Positions 21,623 through 33,010 of a stretch of 64,000 bases of DNA are shown here, in pieces. Within the stretch, counting starts at the first letter, position 1. Every line of letters begins with the position of its first letter. The notes under the pieces were generated by a model, which ran no database searches, was not told the DNA's origin, and worked only from the letters and a program-made list of their open reading frames with translations. Source of the DNA: Dioscorea cayenensis subsp. rotundata (Eukaryota; Streptophyta; Magnoliopsida; Dioscoreales; Dioscoreaceae); contig NC_052472.1 of NCBI RefSeq assembly GCF_009730915.1, forward strand, positions 17,700,382-17,764,381. Direction: 5' to 3'. The position numbers and the translations under genes were made by a program.

Positions 21623-24600
21623 ATGGCATCATCTTCCTCTTCTTCACACTTCCTAACTCCAGTGGATATCAAATTAAACGGTTTCAATTACAGAGAATGG
21701 TTTACTATCGTTCTCATTATTTTACTTGGTATGGATTTTCTTGGCCATGTCGACGGTACCTCTCCCCAACCGTCCATCCCCAATGCATCATGGACACTTA
21801 CTAATCACCGTACCATGACCCATATCTGTTAGACTTGTGAGATTGATTTTTGTATGAAAATTGGACATTTTTCCACTACTCATGCAATATGGGAACACTT
21901 GGGTTGTATGTTTGAGCATTCCAGCTCTGTCTGTTAGTATGTCAATTTGTAGGACCTTACTCATGTATAGCAACGTGAGCATTCCGTTAGGGAGTATATC
22001 CATGACCTGCAGTCCCTGTGGCGCTAGATTGATTCTTTTGAGGAGTCTACTTGCTTGACATGCAAATTTTGCAAAACTCGCACTCAGTCTCGCCAAACAC
22101 AACGCACATTTGAATTCTTGATGCGTCTTCATCTTGATTTTTAGACTGTTCACAGCCAACTGCTCAGTCGGGATCCTCTTTCATCATTTGACGATGTCAT
22201 TCGTAGTGTTGTTGCTAAAGAAACTCCTTTCAACACATTGTCTCCATGACTTATCCTTATAGACACAGTTCTCACTGTGACTTCTCCACACTCTTCTCGG
22301 GTACCCTCCGGTCCTTCTATGCAACTTGCTCTTGCTTTATTGACCTCTTCTAGATCTTCTGTCATGTGTCATTACTACAAGCGTCCTGGTCATATGAAGA
22401 GTCAGTATCTTCAGCTTCAACAACGACAACAACAGTCGTCATCACAGCCTCGTCCTCTACCTCGACCTCTTTCTTACTACCCACATGCTGCCTTTTTTTT
22501 AGCTTCAACTTCTCTTTCCTCTACAAATCTTCTCTCTCAGGTCGCTTAGCTTACTAAATAGATTCATGCTATGTAGCGTGCTTTACCCTCCAGCATTTCC
22601 TTTGCTATGTCTAATGCCTCTGGTATGTTTTTCTCCTAGCTCTTAGATTTTAGATTCTAGTGCCACTCATCATTTTAGATTCTACTGATGGAAGCCTTCA
22701 TTCAGTCACATAGTGTGGCCATCTTCAATCCACCTCATTTGACATTCCTGACCTCCATCATGTCCCTGACTTAGCTCTCAATGTTCTTTTTGTTAGTCAG
22801 GTCACTGATTATGGTCTCACAGTTGCCTTTTCTTCTTCTACTTGTAATGTACATGACCATCTTACAGGCCAGAGGATTGGGATTGGCTCAGAGATGGTGA
22901 CCTCTATTACTTAGAATCTTTTCATCTTCCCGATATTCCATCTTCTGACATTGCCGCTTCTGTGTGTTCTCTTGATCGTTGACACAATCACCTCTATCAC
23001 TTGTCTAGTTCTAGCTTGAAATTCTTAACAAGTTCAGGTTGTCTTGGTTCTGATTTTTCCCTTCCTTCATATCCATGTATGGATTATAAACTCACTAAAC
23101 ACAATGCCCTTCCTTTCTCTTCACGAGAATCTATTTCCATATCTACTTTTGATCTTGTTCATTATGATTTTGGGGTCATGTACCCCTCTCATCTCTTGGT
23201 GGTTTCTTCTATTACATATCTTTTATTGATGATTTCTCGCTCTATACTTGGTTTTAATTAGTACGTTCTCAATTTGAGGTTTTTCCCCTTTATTCTCAAT
23301 TTGTGTAAATGGTATATACTCAGTTTAGTAAACCCATTAAGATCTTTCGCTTTGATGGGTCACGTGAGTATCTTTCTATATCCTTCTGAACATTACTCTC
23401 CACTCACATCACTATTCCTCAACAATCTTATCCTTACACACCTGCTCAGAATAATATCATTGAGCGCAAACATCATCATATCCTAGATACTGCACATACA
23501 CTTCTTTTTGCCTATTCTGTCCCTTAATTCATCTGGACTGAAGCCATTCTTACATCTTTCTATCTCATCAATCGCTGATAGGGACACAAGTGTATGTGTT
23601 GATCGCATAATAAAGTGTGTGTAAGTATAGAGTGTCGGTCACTAGGGAAGAAAGTGAGTACTAGTAATGACTCTAGATCTGAAAGATAGCCTGAATAGTG
23701 AAGTGATTTGTGTGTGAATAAAGCAAATAAAAACATGAAAATACGGGAAATAACAAGAGAGAAATTAAGGAATAAAGTGATGTCCGTGTATAATATCTTT
23801 CTAGGGTTATGAAGCACAGGACAATGGTTGTCTAAACATGCAATCTTGTTTGACCTGAAAGTTTTCCAGAAATATACAAAACCCCGATTTCTCAGGCGAA
23901 GTGTAACTGAATATGTGTAGAGCTGACACTAACATCCACACAATCCCTTAAGTAGATAATCTCCCCTTGAAGAGAGATTATCCCTAATCCGAGTACAAAG
24001 CAGAAATATGATTTCTCCTAAAATCTACTCCACATGAATGCAAAGAGCTTAGAAATTATCATGAATCCACTCGGAAGGATTGTGGGAGACAAAGTCTCCT
24101 AGATACCCTAACCAGAGGTGTACCCACTATCCTCTCGAATTGTGGCAAGTCTATATTAGGTGGGAATTTCTTCTCGTCATGTAGGAATACAAGGTATGAT
24201 AGCTAGGGCTTTCTCCTTGTTAGCTACCAAGCATTCATTCACACAATTAGACTAAAATAGATATGATTGCAAACAAGGAATCAATTAAAGTATCAAAGAT
24301 CCAACAACTAAAGTCAAGAAAATCCCAAGCATCTACAAATTAACCCTCCATTAATATGGGACAAGCATTCAAGATACAAAGAATAGAGAAAAACATGAGA
24401 TCCATGAAAACTCCCTTTTCAATCCCTAGGATGAAAAGTCACCGAAGAAGCTTCCATGCACGCCGTTAAGATGAACTCGACGGATAAGATCTTCAATCCC
24501 CTTGAATGTAGAACAAAATCCCTCTCCAAATCGCCCTTAAAGTGCTGGAGATTTGTCCCTTTTCTTCCTCAACCTCACCTCCACAAGTTACCCCAAAAGA

Positions 24601-27095
24601 ATAGAAAGATAGAATAGAGAATGCCCGTAAGCTCCTCTGGATGGTCCTTAACTTGGCTCTGAATCCCCCTTATGGGCATAAACATGCTTGCAAGGTCTTC
24701 TGAAATTGACTTATGGTCATAAGGATGACCGTAAGCTGTTCATAGGCCACCCAGTTTGCCTTGTCCTTAATACAATGATGTTGAGAGATCCCCAAACTTA
24801 TCATTTTGGGTCTAACATGCTTGTTTTGGCTCTCCTTTGTCTTTAAACACTGTCCTTAGCATGTTTAATACAAAACACGCTGTATTTAGCATCGAATTCT
24901 ACAATATGATTCTATTACATGCCAATTGAGTGTACAAATTAATATGAAATACATAAACATTATACACTCATCAATCGCATTACTAACTCCGCTCTCTCTG
25001 GCATCACACCTTATGAGTGTCTTTACTTACTTCCTTCCTCTTATAGTCATCTTCGCACTTTCAGTTGCACCTATTTCGTTCTTTTACCCACCATCAAGCG
25101 AAATAAACTCTCTCCAGGTTCTGGCATATGAATTTTTTTTGCTATAGCTTTGAACACAAGCTCTATCACTGCTATGATCCTCGTTCTCACTGTTTTGGTA
25201 TTTCCCGTCAAGTCACTTTTCTTGAAGATACCCCTTACTTCTGTTTATCCTTTCCAAATCTTTCTTTTCTTTAGTCTTCTAATAGTGCATCTTCTTCTCT
25301 CCCATTCGTAGTTCTTTTGAGTTTTACTAGCACTGCTAATTCTGTGCCTTCACTCGACTTCTCCACAAACACTTCCTTTGTTCCTCCTTCCCCTCCCTCT
25401 ATTTGCATTGATAGCTTTGGTGACTCGCCTCCTCTTTTTGCCAACCCACCCTCTCCTGAAGATGCTCGTGATATCCTCGTCATTACCCAAACCGCCCTCG
25501 CCATCCTCCTGTTCGGTATACACTTTCCCTTTCTTCTACCTACTCTCCCAATTTCCAAGTCTTCCTTGCTACTATTCACTCTTATTCCAAGCTGCAGTCT
25601 TATTGTGAGGTGGTAAAAACATCCCCAGTAGCAACAAGCTATGATAGAGGAACTCGATGCTCTTTAACACATGCATACATGGGATCTTGTTTCGTTTTAA
25701 TCTGGTGTTACTCCTATTAGTTATCAGTGGGTTTATTGAGTCAAGACCTGAGCCGATGGAAGTATTGAGCACCATAAAGAGCATCTTGTAGCTTGTGGTT
25801 TTACTCAGGAGCATGACATTGATTATGAGAAGAACTTTGCTCCTGTGGCCATGTTAACTACTGTTTGTCTTCTTTTCGCTATTACTGCTACTCGTCACTA
25901 CCCACTTCATCAGTTAGATGTGACCAATGCCTTCTTACATGGGGATCTTTCTAAGGACGTTTATATGACTCATCCTCCTAGTTTCTCTCATCCTTCTCAG
26001 CATGTCTGTCATCTTTACTAAGCTATCTATGGACTTAAACAGGCTCCTCGTGCCTGGTTTGAGCAGTTTTGTAGTGTAGTTCTTGCTCTTGGTTTCACCC
26101 AGAGCTTTCATGATTATGCCATCTTCACTCAATAGACTTCTTGAGGCCTCACTATTCTTTTTTTTTTATGTTGACGATATGGTTATTACTAGTGATGATG
26201 TTGATACTGTTCTTTCTTTGTAATAGTGGTTACACACCAAGTTGCAGATAAAAGATCTTGGCCTTCTTTGTTACTTTCTGGGTTTTAAGGTTGCTAATTC
26301 TCATCGAGGTTACTTGGTGTCTCAACATAAGTACATTTTTGACATTTTTTAGCGAGCTGATATCACTAATCTCCACACTGTCTCTACTCATATTGAGCTG
26401 CATCACTGACTCTCTTCTTTTGATGGTGAGCTTTTTCCTGATCCCACTCACTATTGTACACTTATTGGTGCTCTTATCTATCTGACCATCACTTGGCCTG
26501 ATATTGCTATTCGCTTCGTGTTCTTCGTCAGTTTGTGAGTGCTCCTCGCTCTACTCATTATGCTGCCCTTTTACGAGTTTTTCGTTATCTTCGTGGTACT
26601 ATATCTCAATCTCTACTTTTCTCTGCCACGTACTCTCTTGAGCTGTGCACCCATTGTGATACTGACTAGGCAGGTGATGCTTTTGGTCGTCAATCTATAA
26701 CTAGTTTCTGCATTTTCCTTGGAGATTCCCTTATCTCTTGGAAAAGCAAGAAACAATCTACAGTTGCTCTTTCCACTACTGAGACTGAGTATGGTGCTAT
26801 GCCCTCTACTGCTAAGGAGGTTATTTGGTTGTATTAGATATTGATGGACTTTGGTATCTCTATCTCTGCTCCCACTTCTATAAACTGTGATAACCAAAGT
26901 ACTATTAAAGTCACTGCCAAGCCTATATTCCATGAGTGTACGAAACATCTTGAGGTCACTCTTCACTTTATTCGTCATCATTACCTTGCTGGCAGTATTC
27001 TTCTTCCTTATGTGTTGCCTCTATACAACAACTTACTGATTTTTTTAATTTATGCACATATTGAGTCTTGGTTTAAGTTAGTTGACAAACACTAG
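21623..27095 (+). pseudogene. gag-pol of the old copia element, heavily mutated
   Basis: ATG at 21623 opens MASSSSSSHFLTPVDIKLNG, a copia gag start (NYREW follows). A degenerate zinc knuckle (CHYYKRPGHMKSQY, with two Cys changed to Tyr) is near 22364-22405. The integrase shows ERKHHHILDTAHTLL before the solo LTR at 23576 and resumes with ITNSALSGITPYE at 24979. RT traces: LDVTNAFLHGDLS (25915), GLKQAPRAWFEQF (26031), FYVDDMVITSDD (26167). RNase H traces: STTETEYGAM and NCDNQSTIKV. Many in-frame stops are TAG or TAA in place of Gln, Trp or similar codons. It is much older than the GRP1 copia. Confidence 0.88.
23576..24973 (-). mobile_element. Solo LTR in the old copia integrase region
   Basis: 1,398 bp beginning TGATAGGGAC and ending ACACTCATCA. 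The 5-bp duplication ATCGC is at 23571-23575 and 24974-24978. Deleting it restores a continuous copia reading frame (FYLIN-R-ITNSALSG), which proves a clean insertion. By chance the seven bases before both copies of the duplication are also the same (CTCATCA). Read on the minus strand the LTR starts TGATGAGTGTATAATG, a style common in plant gypsy LTRs; the family is not identified. Confidence 0.85.
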
Positions 27096-27194
27096 GTTCA
27101 TGACCTACCGTGAGCTGGGGGGTGGGGGTTGGTTTCAGTTGCTAGTTGACAAATTCTAGGTTTATGACTCACCGTGAGTTTTGAGTGTGTGTGT

Positions 27195-27216
27195 GGAGAG
27201 AGAGGGGGGAGGGGGG
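27195..27216 (+). other. Polypurine tract of the old copia element
   Basis: GAGAGAGAG followed by runs of G and A abut the 3' LTR. This is an unusually long and G-rich primer tract. Confidence 0.75.
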
Positions 27217-27366
27217 TGTTAGAGTAATAATAATACTTATACATATACTTTGTATTTATGTGTAAATACCTTTGAGTATACATACTTATGTGTACATTAT
27301 TCTTGTATTTATATAGGCTGGTGTACTCTAATGATTTATTCGTTTTCTCTCATCTTTTTATAATCA
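27217..27366 (+). repeat. 3' LTR of the old copia element
   Basis: 150 bp, TGTTAGAGTAATAATAAT to TATAATCA, followed by the duplication ATTTT. It serves as the undisturbed reference that dates CACTA-1 after this copia. Confidence 0.92.
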
Positions 27367-27371
27367 ATTTT

Positions 27372-28314
27372 AATATTCATGCTTCACACAGTATGCAAAA
27401 CAAATGCTTTTCCATATACTCATGGTTTTATTTCATTCCTCGTTGTATGGTTTGATATATATGAAAAAAAAGGGAATTTACAACAATTACTCTTCATTTA
27501 TATATTATTATTATATTACTTATTTTTCATTTATTTTCCAACTTGAAAACTATTTTTTTGAGTTGTTATCAAGCTAATTAAAGTCATCTGATTGTGACAT
27601 AATTAACATGCATGCCCTCCAATCTGAGGACCAATGAACCAAATCAGACTTGAGGTTTGACAATTATAGTACTAACAGGACATGGTTTGTTGGCAACTTT
27701 TCTTAGCCACCCATGTGTACCACAATATGACTATAAAATTTAATTTTTATTTTTAATAATTAAGACGATTAATTTTTTTTCTTAATTCAAAATGTATAGG
27801 TATAATTTTTTGAATAATTCTTTTACTTTTTTAAATTTATTTTTTAATCCATTTATTTTAAATTATAAATTTTAATCTTTATTATTTTAATTTAGTCATG
27901 TTAGTTCTCTTAAATCTTAATCCTAAACTCTTAAAAAGAAAAATTGGTATGACTCACTTAAAAAATATTATAGAACAACTAAAATTTTACAATTTAAAAT
28001 AAAAGGCTAAAAAAATAAATTTAAAAAAATAGAAAACCTATTTACAGAATTATACCAAACATATAACACTTCTGTTAACATAGATATTCAAATGAAAAAA
28101 ATGAAATGCTGAGATTCATAAATTAAGCATAAAAAAAAAAATCAAAACAGTCCTAAACAAATAAAAAAAAATTCTTAATTATCTCCCTGTTCTGCATTAG
28201 GTGAGATTTCTTTTTCACGTATGTCTTATTCTCAATAAATAGTACTGGCCAAGTTATCTTGTTTTCCAATGTTTTGATTAATATAATTTTCTCTTCTTTC
28301 ACATTATATTTTCT
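27372..28314. other. AT-rich intergenic DNA, no gene seen
   Basis: Low-GC flank between the old copia element and MULE-1 without coding potential or recognised repeats. Confidence 0.55.
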
Positions 28315-28959
28315 GGAAATGAACAAAAAGTCCCTCCAAAGTTCAGGTATTCACTAAAAACCCTACTAATTTGAAATGCACAGATCATCCCTCCTTTTCT
28401 GTACATATGCATTTTGGATCCTTGTTGTTGCTAACTCCATGAGTTTTGAGCAGAAAAGACCGAAATGCCCCGCCAGTTACATCAATGATATGTTACCCTC
28501 TCTCCACATTGGGAAGTGGCAGGTTAAGCGACGAATCCCAAGAGGGGAGCGATGGTTCCTATGCGCGCCTTCTCTCAGTTGCCCCTTCAGATTCTGAGAC
28601 TTGCCCCTTCAGATCCTAAGACTTTCACACATTGAAGGCCTCTGTTCCACTAAAGGTATTGAGAAGAAGTTTGCTAAAGCTTTCCATGGTCTTCATTGTT
28701 GTTTCCTTGACACAATCTCCATACTCTTGAATCAGCGAGCCTGAAGGTATTAATGGAAGGTTGTAGGGTTGTTTACATCGCTGTTTTGGGTTTCTAAGGT
28801 TTTGTAATTTAAGGTTTTTTAATTTTTGTTTGTTGTGTATGATCCAGTCTTAAATTTGGAAAGTTGCTGCTCTATCTGGAATGGAAGATGATGTTTTTGA
28901 ATGTTTGGTTTTAGTTTTAGCTTTGTATTCTTTTGCATGTGTTGTTTACCCCTTAAATT

Positions 28960-29062
28960 AATCAGTTTTCATTTAAGTAAATGTGTTTCCACTTATAATA
29001 TCTAGTTTCCTCTTAAAAATGATTGATAGTTCGTTAATGCTTTCGTCTTAGTGAAGGTATTA
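28960..29062 (+). repeat. TTTCCGCTTAA-type intron repeat, MULE-1 hitchhiker intron 1
   Basis: The end of the 5' UTR intron has four or five weak units (GTTTCCACTTATAATATC, GTTTCCTCTTAAAAATG). They lie in the sense direction of the plus-strand gene, and the same units occur in MULE-2 at 38640-38730. Confidence 0.55.
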
Positions 29063-29867
29063 GATATATGGCAACCAACCTTGTAAACGGTAGGTGTTAT
29101 TTGGTCTCCATAGCTGAAACGCTTGCTGAGTTAAGACAAAACATGAGTTCTAGGCATTTGGAAATCATCCGGAGTACTCCTTTCGCATCGTTAATGGAAA
29201 TTGAACCTGTACTACAAGAGAGGGGATTGCTCAATGCTCTGTTTTAGAGATACGATGGGAGCTCCCAAAAATTTAGAATTGGTGAGAGCTTGTTGATGTT
29301 CAGGCCCAAAGATGTATCCATTATTCTTGGTCTCAGATACGATGGGGACGCGGTGGTTTTCAAAAAGAGAAAGCCACATTCAGAATTTAAGAAAAATATT
29401 TCTCAAAAATCGATGAAAGACATAGGGAATCCTTCAAAAAAACTCTTAGCGCACTAGTCCAGAAGAGAGGAGAAGAAGAAAACTTTGTGAAGATATTGTT
29501 AGTATTCATCATGGGGACCATGTTGTTTCCGAACTCATCATGTTCTGTTCCCAATTGGCTTGTAGACTATGTGGACGATCTTCCCGCAATACTGCGCTAT
29601 GCATGGGCGCAAGCCACACATAAGTGGCTTATGGATGACGTCTCGCAAATGACCGCCAGAGTTCAAGCAAGATGCTCTGATGAGAAGACAAACACTGGCT
29701 ACTTGTGAGGATGTGCTGTCGCTCTAAATATTTGGTTCTACGAAGTAACTGGCACCGGCAAGAAGGTGCGATTTGGTAAAACTCCCCGGATCCTGTGTTA
29801 CGGGGTGAACAGTTTCAAGAAGCAAGCATCCATCGGTTCATTGCTATCATCAATCGAGGGGAAAGAG

Positions 29868-30316
29868 GTATTCATATGGGCAGTTCTCGCTTAATAATGT
29901 TTGTTTCAGTTTAAAATCATTTTACACGTATTTTATTTAATTTTCCGCTTAAGAGTTAATGTTTTCGTTTAATATTATAAGTTCTCACATAATAATGTTT
30001 GTTTCCGTTTTAAATGTTTAGTTTACACTTAAGTATTTCGTTTCCGCTTAATATTTGGAGTTATCACTTAATATTAAATGTTTCACTTTAAATTATAGTG
30101 TTTACACTTAAAATATCTTGTTTCGCTTAATAATTTATGTTTCCATTTAATATTATGATTTTTTGCATAATAATTTATGTTTCCGTTTAAAAGATTTAGT
30201 TTAGACTTAATTTGTTATGGTTCCAGTTAAGAATTAATTTTTGCTGGTTTTTTTTTTATGTTTTTTCGTTTAAGTATCATTGTTTACCTTGACTGTATGT
30301 TATTTCCACATTACAG
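29868..30316 (+). repeat. TTTCCGCTTAA-type repeat filling hitchhiker intron 2
   Basis: About 17 imperfect units of roughly 23 bp, such as TTTCCGCTTAATATTTGG and GTTTACACTTAAAATATC, all in the sense direction. The intron runs from the GT at 29868 to TTACAG at 30316. Coding exons on either side lack the motif. Confidence 0.8.
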
Positions 30317-30899
30317 TTTTCCGCCCTCATCCCGACTAACGCCGAAGAAGAAGCTTTAGTCAGGACAAGCCATACTGGAGAAGAAGTGGCTAACACAATA
30401 CGTCTAGGCGCAAAATCTGGGGAGAAAAACGCAAGGAAACGTGGACGCTCTCCCTCGCCACCGAGGAGGCGACCACGTCGGGGTCGACGTAGTTCTGTTT
30501 CTGTTAATCCACCGAGGGGGGTAGTTGATGAAGACATCGGGTTACGTTTACTGAAAGATTTTGAAAAGTTGGCCGAGACTGTTGGTGGGCTTCAAACCAT
30601 AGTTGCGGTAATTGAGGGTCGTGGCCCTTCCAATGTTACACTGATAGATGTATCGGTGGCAGATGTTGACGACACCAAGGATTTCCCGCCAAAACAAGCA
30701 GCCACCACTAGATGTCGAGTAAAGAAGGTTGTCACCAGGCGAAGACAACCATTGACTCTTTTCGCATCTAATGATTCTGAGGATGCTTCTCCCAAGCCAG
30801 TTACAAGGTGATCTACAAGGCCTGTGATTTCACAAGCCCATCTCCGACCAGAAGAACGGTCTCAAAAAATTGCTCGAAAGGGCAAAGTCAAGACAAAAT

Positions 30900-31370
30900 C
30901 AACTCCATCTTCACCGAATTCATCTTCCGGACCCACATCACCATCCCCACGCCCTTCCTTCTCTGCACCCGCTGAACAAGCCCCACCCACTTCCCTATCG
31001 GCATCCGCAGTACCATCCCCACCTGTTTCCGCCCCCGGACCCATCTTATCATACCCATCAGCTTCCCCCTCTGCACCCGATCCGTCATCCCCACTCCATC
31101 CCTCCTTTCCACCCGCACCGCCATCCCCACCTGCTTGCCCCTCCACACCCGATCCGTCATTTCCATTCCCTTCCCCCTTCGGACCCACGCTACCATCCCC
31201 ACCTATTTCCCCCTCCGCACCCGATCCGTCATTCCCACTCCCTCCTTTCTCCGGACCCGCGCCACCTTCCCCTATCCCCTCCTCCTCTGTAACCGCGCCA
31301 CCTTCCCCGTCCCTTCCCACTCTGGACTCGAGCCATCTTGCCCATTTTCTTCCTTCTCTGTAACCACGAA
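30900..31370 (+). repeat. Pro/Ser-rich coding minisatellite in the hitchhiker gene
   Basis: Translated in the gene frame this gives repeated PSAPDPSFPLP, PAPPSP and PSPPISPSAPDP units, about five larger repeats of 18-20 codons. The minus-strand and other-frame open frames over this stretch are by-products of the same composition. Such a linker is low-complexity and probably unstructured. Confidence 0.75.
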
Positions 31371-31812
31371 GCCATCCCCACAAGCGTTATCACCAGTTGA
31401 TGAAGCCGAAAACGTCGACGTCGAGTCTATAATAACTAAACTAACAGCATTGAGAAATGATCTGCCCCCTTCTTCAGGTGAGAAGTTAGGAAACGTGGAG
31501 GACATCCACACTGACTCACCAACTGGCAAGGAATTGCCGAACGCGGAGGACATCCACACTGACTCCCCGGTTCGTAAAATGTCTCCGTCATAGGCGCGAA
31601 ACCATCAACTGACACTACTGATGAAGCGTCAGTTGTTATCCCAAAACTAATACCGGAGACAACATCAATTGACGAACAGGCAATGGTACCGACCGCGCAA
31701 GATAGTCAGACTTTTAGGGTACCACAGAATGAACGTCCCGCCAGATTCATGAGATTAAATAAAGTCGAACAACTGACAATCAGCTACTTTCTAAAATGTC
31801 CGATGGACATGT

Positions 31813-32171
31813 AAGCATCCTGTTTTAATTTTTACTGCTTCCGCTTAAGTTTTAATGGTTATGATTAATTTTAATATTTATCGCTTACATTTTAGTGTTT
31901 CTGCTTAAATTTACATGTTTTCGCATAGGTTTTACTGTTTACACTTAAGTGTTAATTTTCTCCTCTTAAATGTAATTTTTTCGGCTTAAGGTACGAAATT
32001 TCCGCTTAAGTTACCATATTTACACTTAAATTTTGATGTTTCCGCTTAAATTATAATTTTTCCGCTAATGTTTTAAAGTTTCCACTTAAGTTTAAATGTT
32101 TCAGCTTAATGATTCTATGTTTCCGCTTAAGTTTCAATGTTCTCGCTCAATTTGGCTACTTTGATCTGGTA
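31813..32171 (+). repeat. TTTCCGCTTAA-type repeat filling hitchhiker intron 3
   Basis: About 15 units of 22-24 bp (TTTCCGCTTAAGTTTCAATG and variants), sense to the plus gene, between a GTAAGC donor and TCTGGTAG acceptor. The unit core is conserved better than the spacer. Confidence 0.8.
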
Positions 32172-32589
32172 GGACTTATGTCTGGACGAATGATGTGTCA
32201 TACACCACTCGGGCGCGTGTTTACACTCTGTTGGAGGGGAAAATGGCTTCTACATATGCTTGTCGGTAAGTGTCCACTGTGAAGTAGTCATCGACATATC
32301 AATGAATATTTGTGTCTATCTACAGTATTGCTGTACATGCATGTTTGCATGGAATGCCATATACCCGCCACCTACGATATGAGCATGTTCGACCGTTCAA
32401 ACTGATGTAGTAGTTCTTTAGGTCAACCACTTCAAAATGGTCACCATCGGAACGGCCGACCAATAGGTTGTGAGGCTCTTCAACAAGTTCCTCAATCTTT
32501 CTATGTATGACAGGACATAGACGTCTCTCCCATCTTCGAGATTGTTCACGTTGATGACACAACATGCCCATCATCTTAAACCTTTATAC

Positions 32590-33010
32590 ATAAGAAAAGT
32601 AAAGAAATATTAAGTGGAAACATTAAAACTTAATTGGAAACAATATAATTTAATCGTAACCGATGTATATTAAGAGGAAAAAATTACAATCAAGCGGAAA
32701 GATTTAAACTTAATCGGAAACACTATAGTTTATTCATAAACAATGGAACTTAAGCGGAAACACTTAAACTTAAGCGAAAAAATTAAAAATCAATCAGAAA
32801 CACTAGAATTTAATCTTAAATGATGGGAAAATTAAGCGAAAACAATTAAAATTTTGTGAGAACATTAAAACTTAATTGGAAACACTATAATTTAATCATA
32901 AGATGAATGACGTCTTTCCCATCTTTGAGATTGTGCGTAAACATAGCATCTTAGGTGGAAACATAGTATCTACATATAATAACTACCCAATGGATTAGGT
33001 GAGTGAAATC
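32590..33010 (-). repeat. TTTCCGCTTAA-type repeat in a MULE-1 transposase intron
   Basis: On the plus strand it reads TTAAGCGGAAACACTTAAAC and similar; on the minus strand, the sense strand of the transposase, it reads GTTTCCGCTTAA. About 14 units lie between the catalytic and SWIM exons. Confidence 0.78.

Larger units (their letters stand above)
9721..27366 (+). mobile_element. Old Ty1/copia element, split by CACTA-1 and by a solo LTR
   Basis: The 5' LTR starts at 9721 (TGTTAG), is cut at 9836 by CACTA-1, resumes at 20929 and ends TATCA at 20961. The 3' LTR is 27217-27366. Rejoined, the 5' LTR is 149 bp and the 3' LTR 150 bp. The 5-bp duplication ATTTT lies at 9716-9720 and 27367-27371. A decayed tRNA-Met primer site (TTGTATTAGATGC) follows the 5' LTR, and a G-rich purine tract precedes the 3' LTR. 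The interior is a heavily mutated gag-pol, with a solo LTR at 23576-24973. Without insertions the element is about 5.2 kb. Confidence 0.92.
29068..32264 (+). pseudogene. MULE hitchhiker gene (DUF1985-like head, Pro-rich middle), copy 1
   Basis: Exon 1 (29068-29867) starts MATNLVNGRCYLVSIAETL. It contains FRPKDVSIILGLRYDGDAVV and LLVFIMGTMLFPNSS, and later CAVALNIWFYEVTG, resembling the DUF1985 or plant-mobile-domain heads that precede Ulp1 proteases in plant MULEs. Exon 2 (30317-31812) begins FSALIPTNAEEEALVRTSH. It has an Arg-rich basic patch, a Pro/Ser-rich repeat region (30900-31370) and a 16-residue repeat with EDIHTDSP, ending YFLKCPMDM. A short exon (about 32172-32264) reads TYVWTNDVSYTTRARVY. 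Lesions: TAG at 29245-29247, TGA at 29706-29708 and 30809-30811, and frameshifts near 29400 and 31360. The C-terminal domain is absent. Expression is unlikely to give the full product. Confidence 0.7.

Noticed and set aside
21459..21687. Open frames of poly-Ile, poly-Tyr, poly-Asp or poly-Met
   Set aside because: Translations of the (AAT)n-(ATC)n microsatellite.
30862..31383. Minus-strand 173-codon Gly-rich frame and other overlapping frames
   Set aside because: Shadow of the Pro/Ser-rich coding repeat of the plus-strand hitchhiker gene.
31813..32171. Regularly spaced repeats that could be taken for a CRISPR-like array
   Set aside because: Units are imperfect, spacers are not unique in the required way, the region is an intron, and the DNA is a plant genome.
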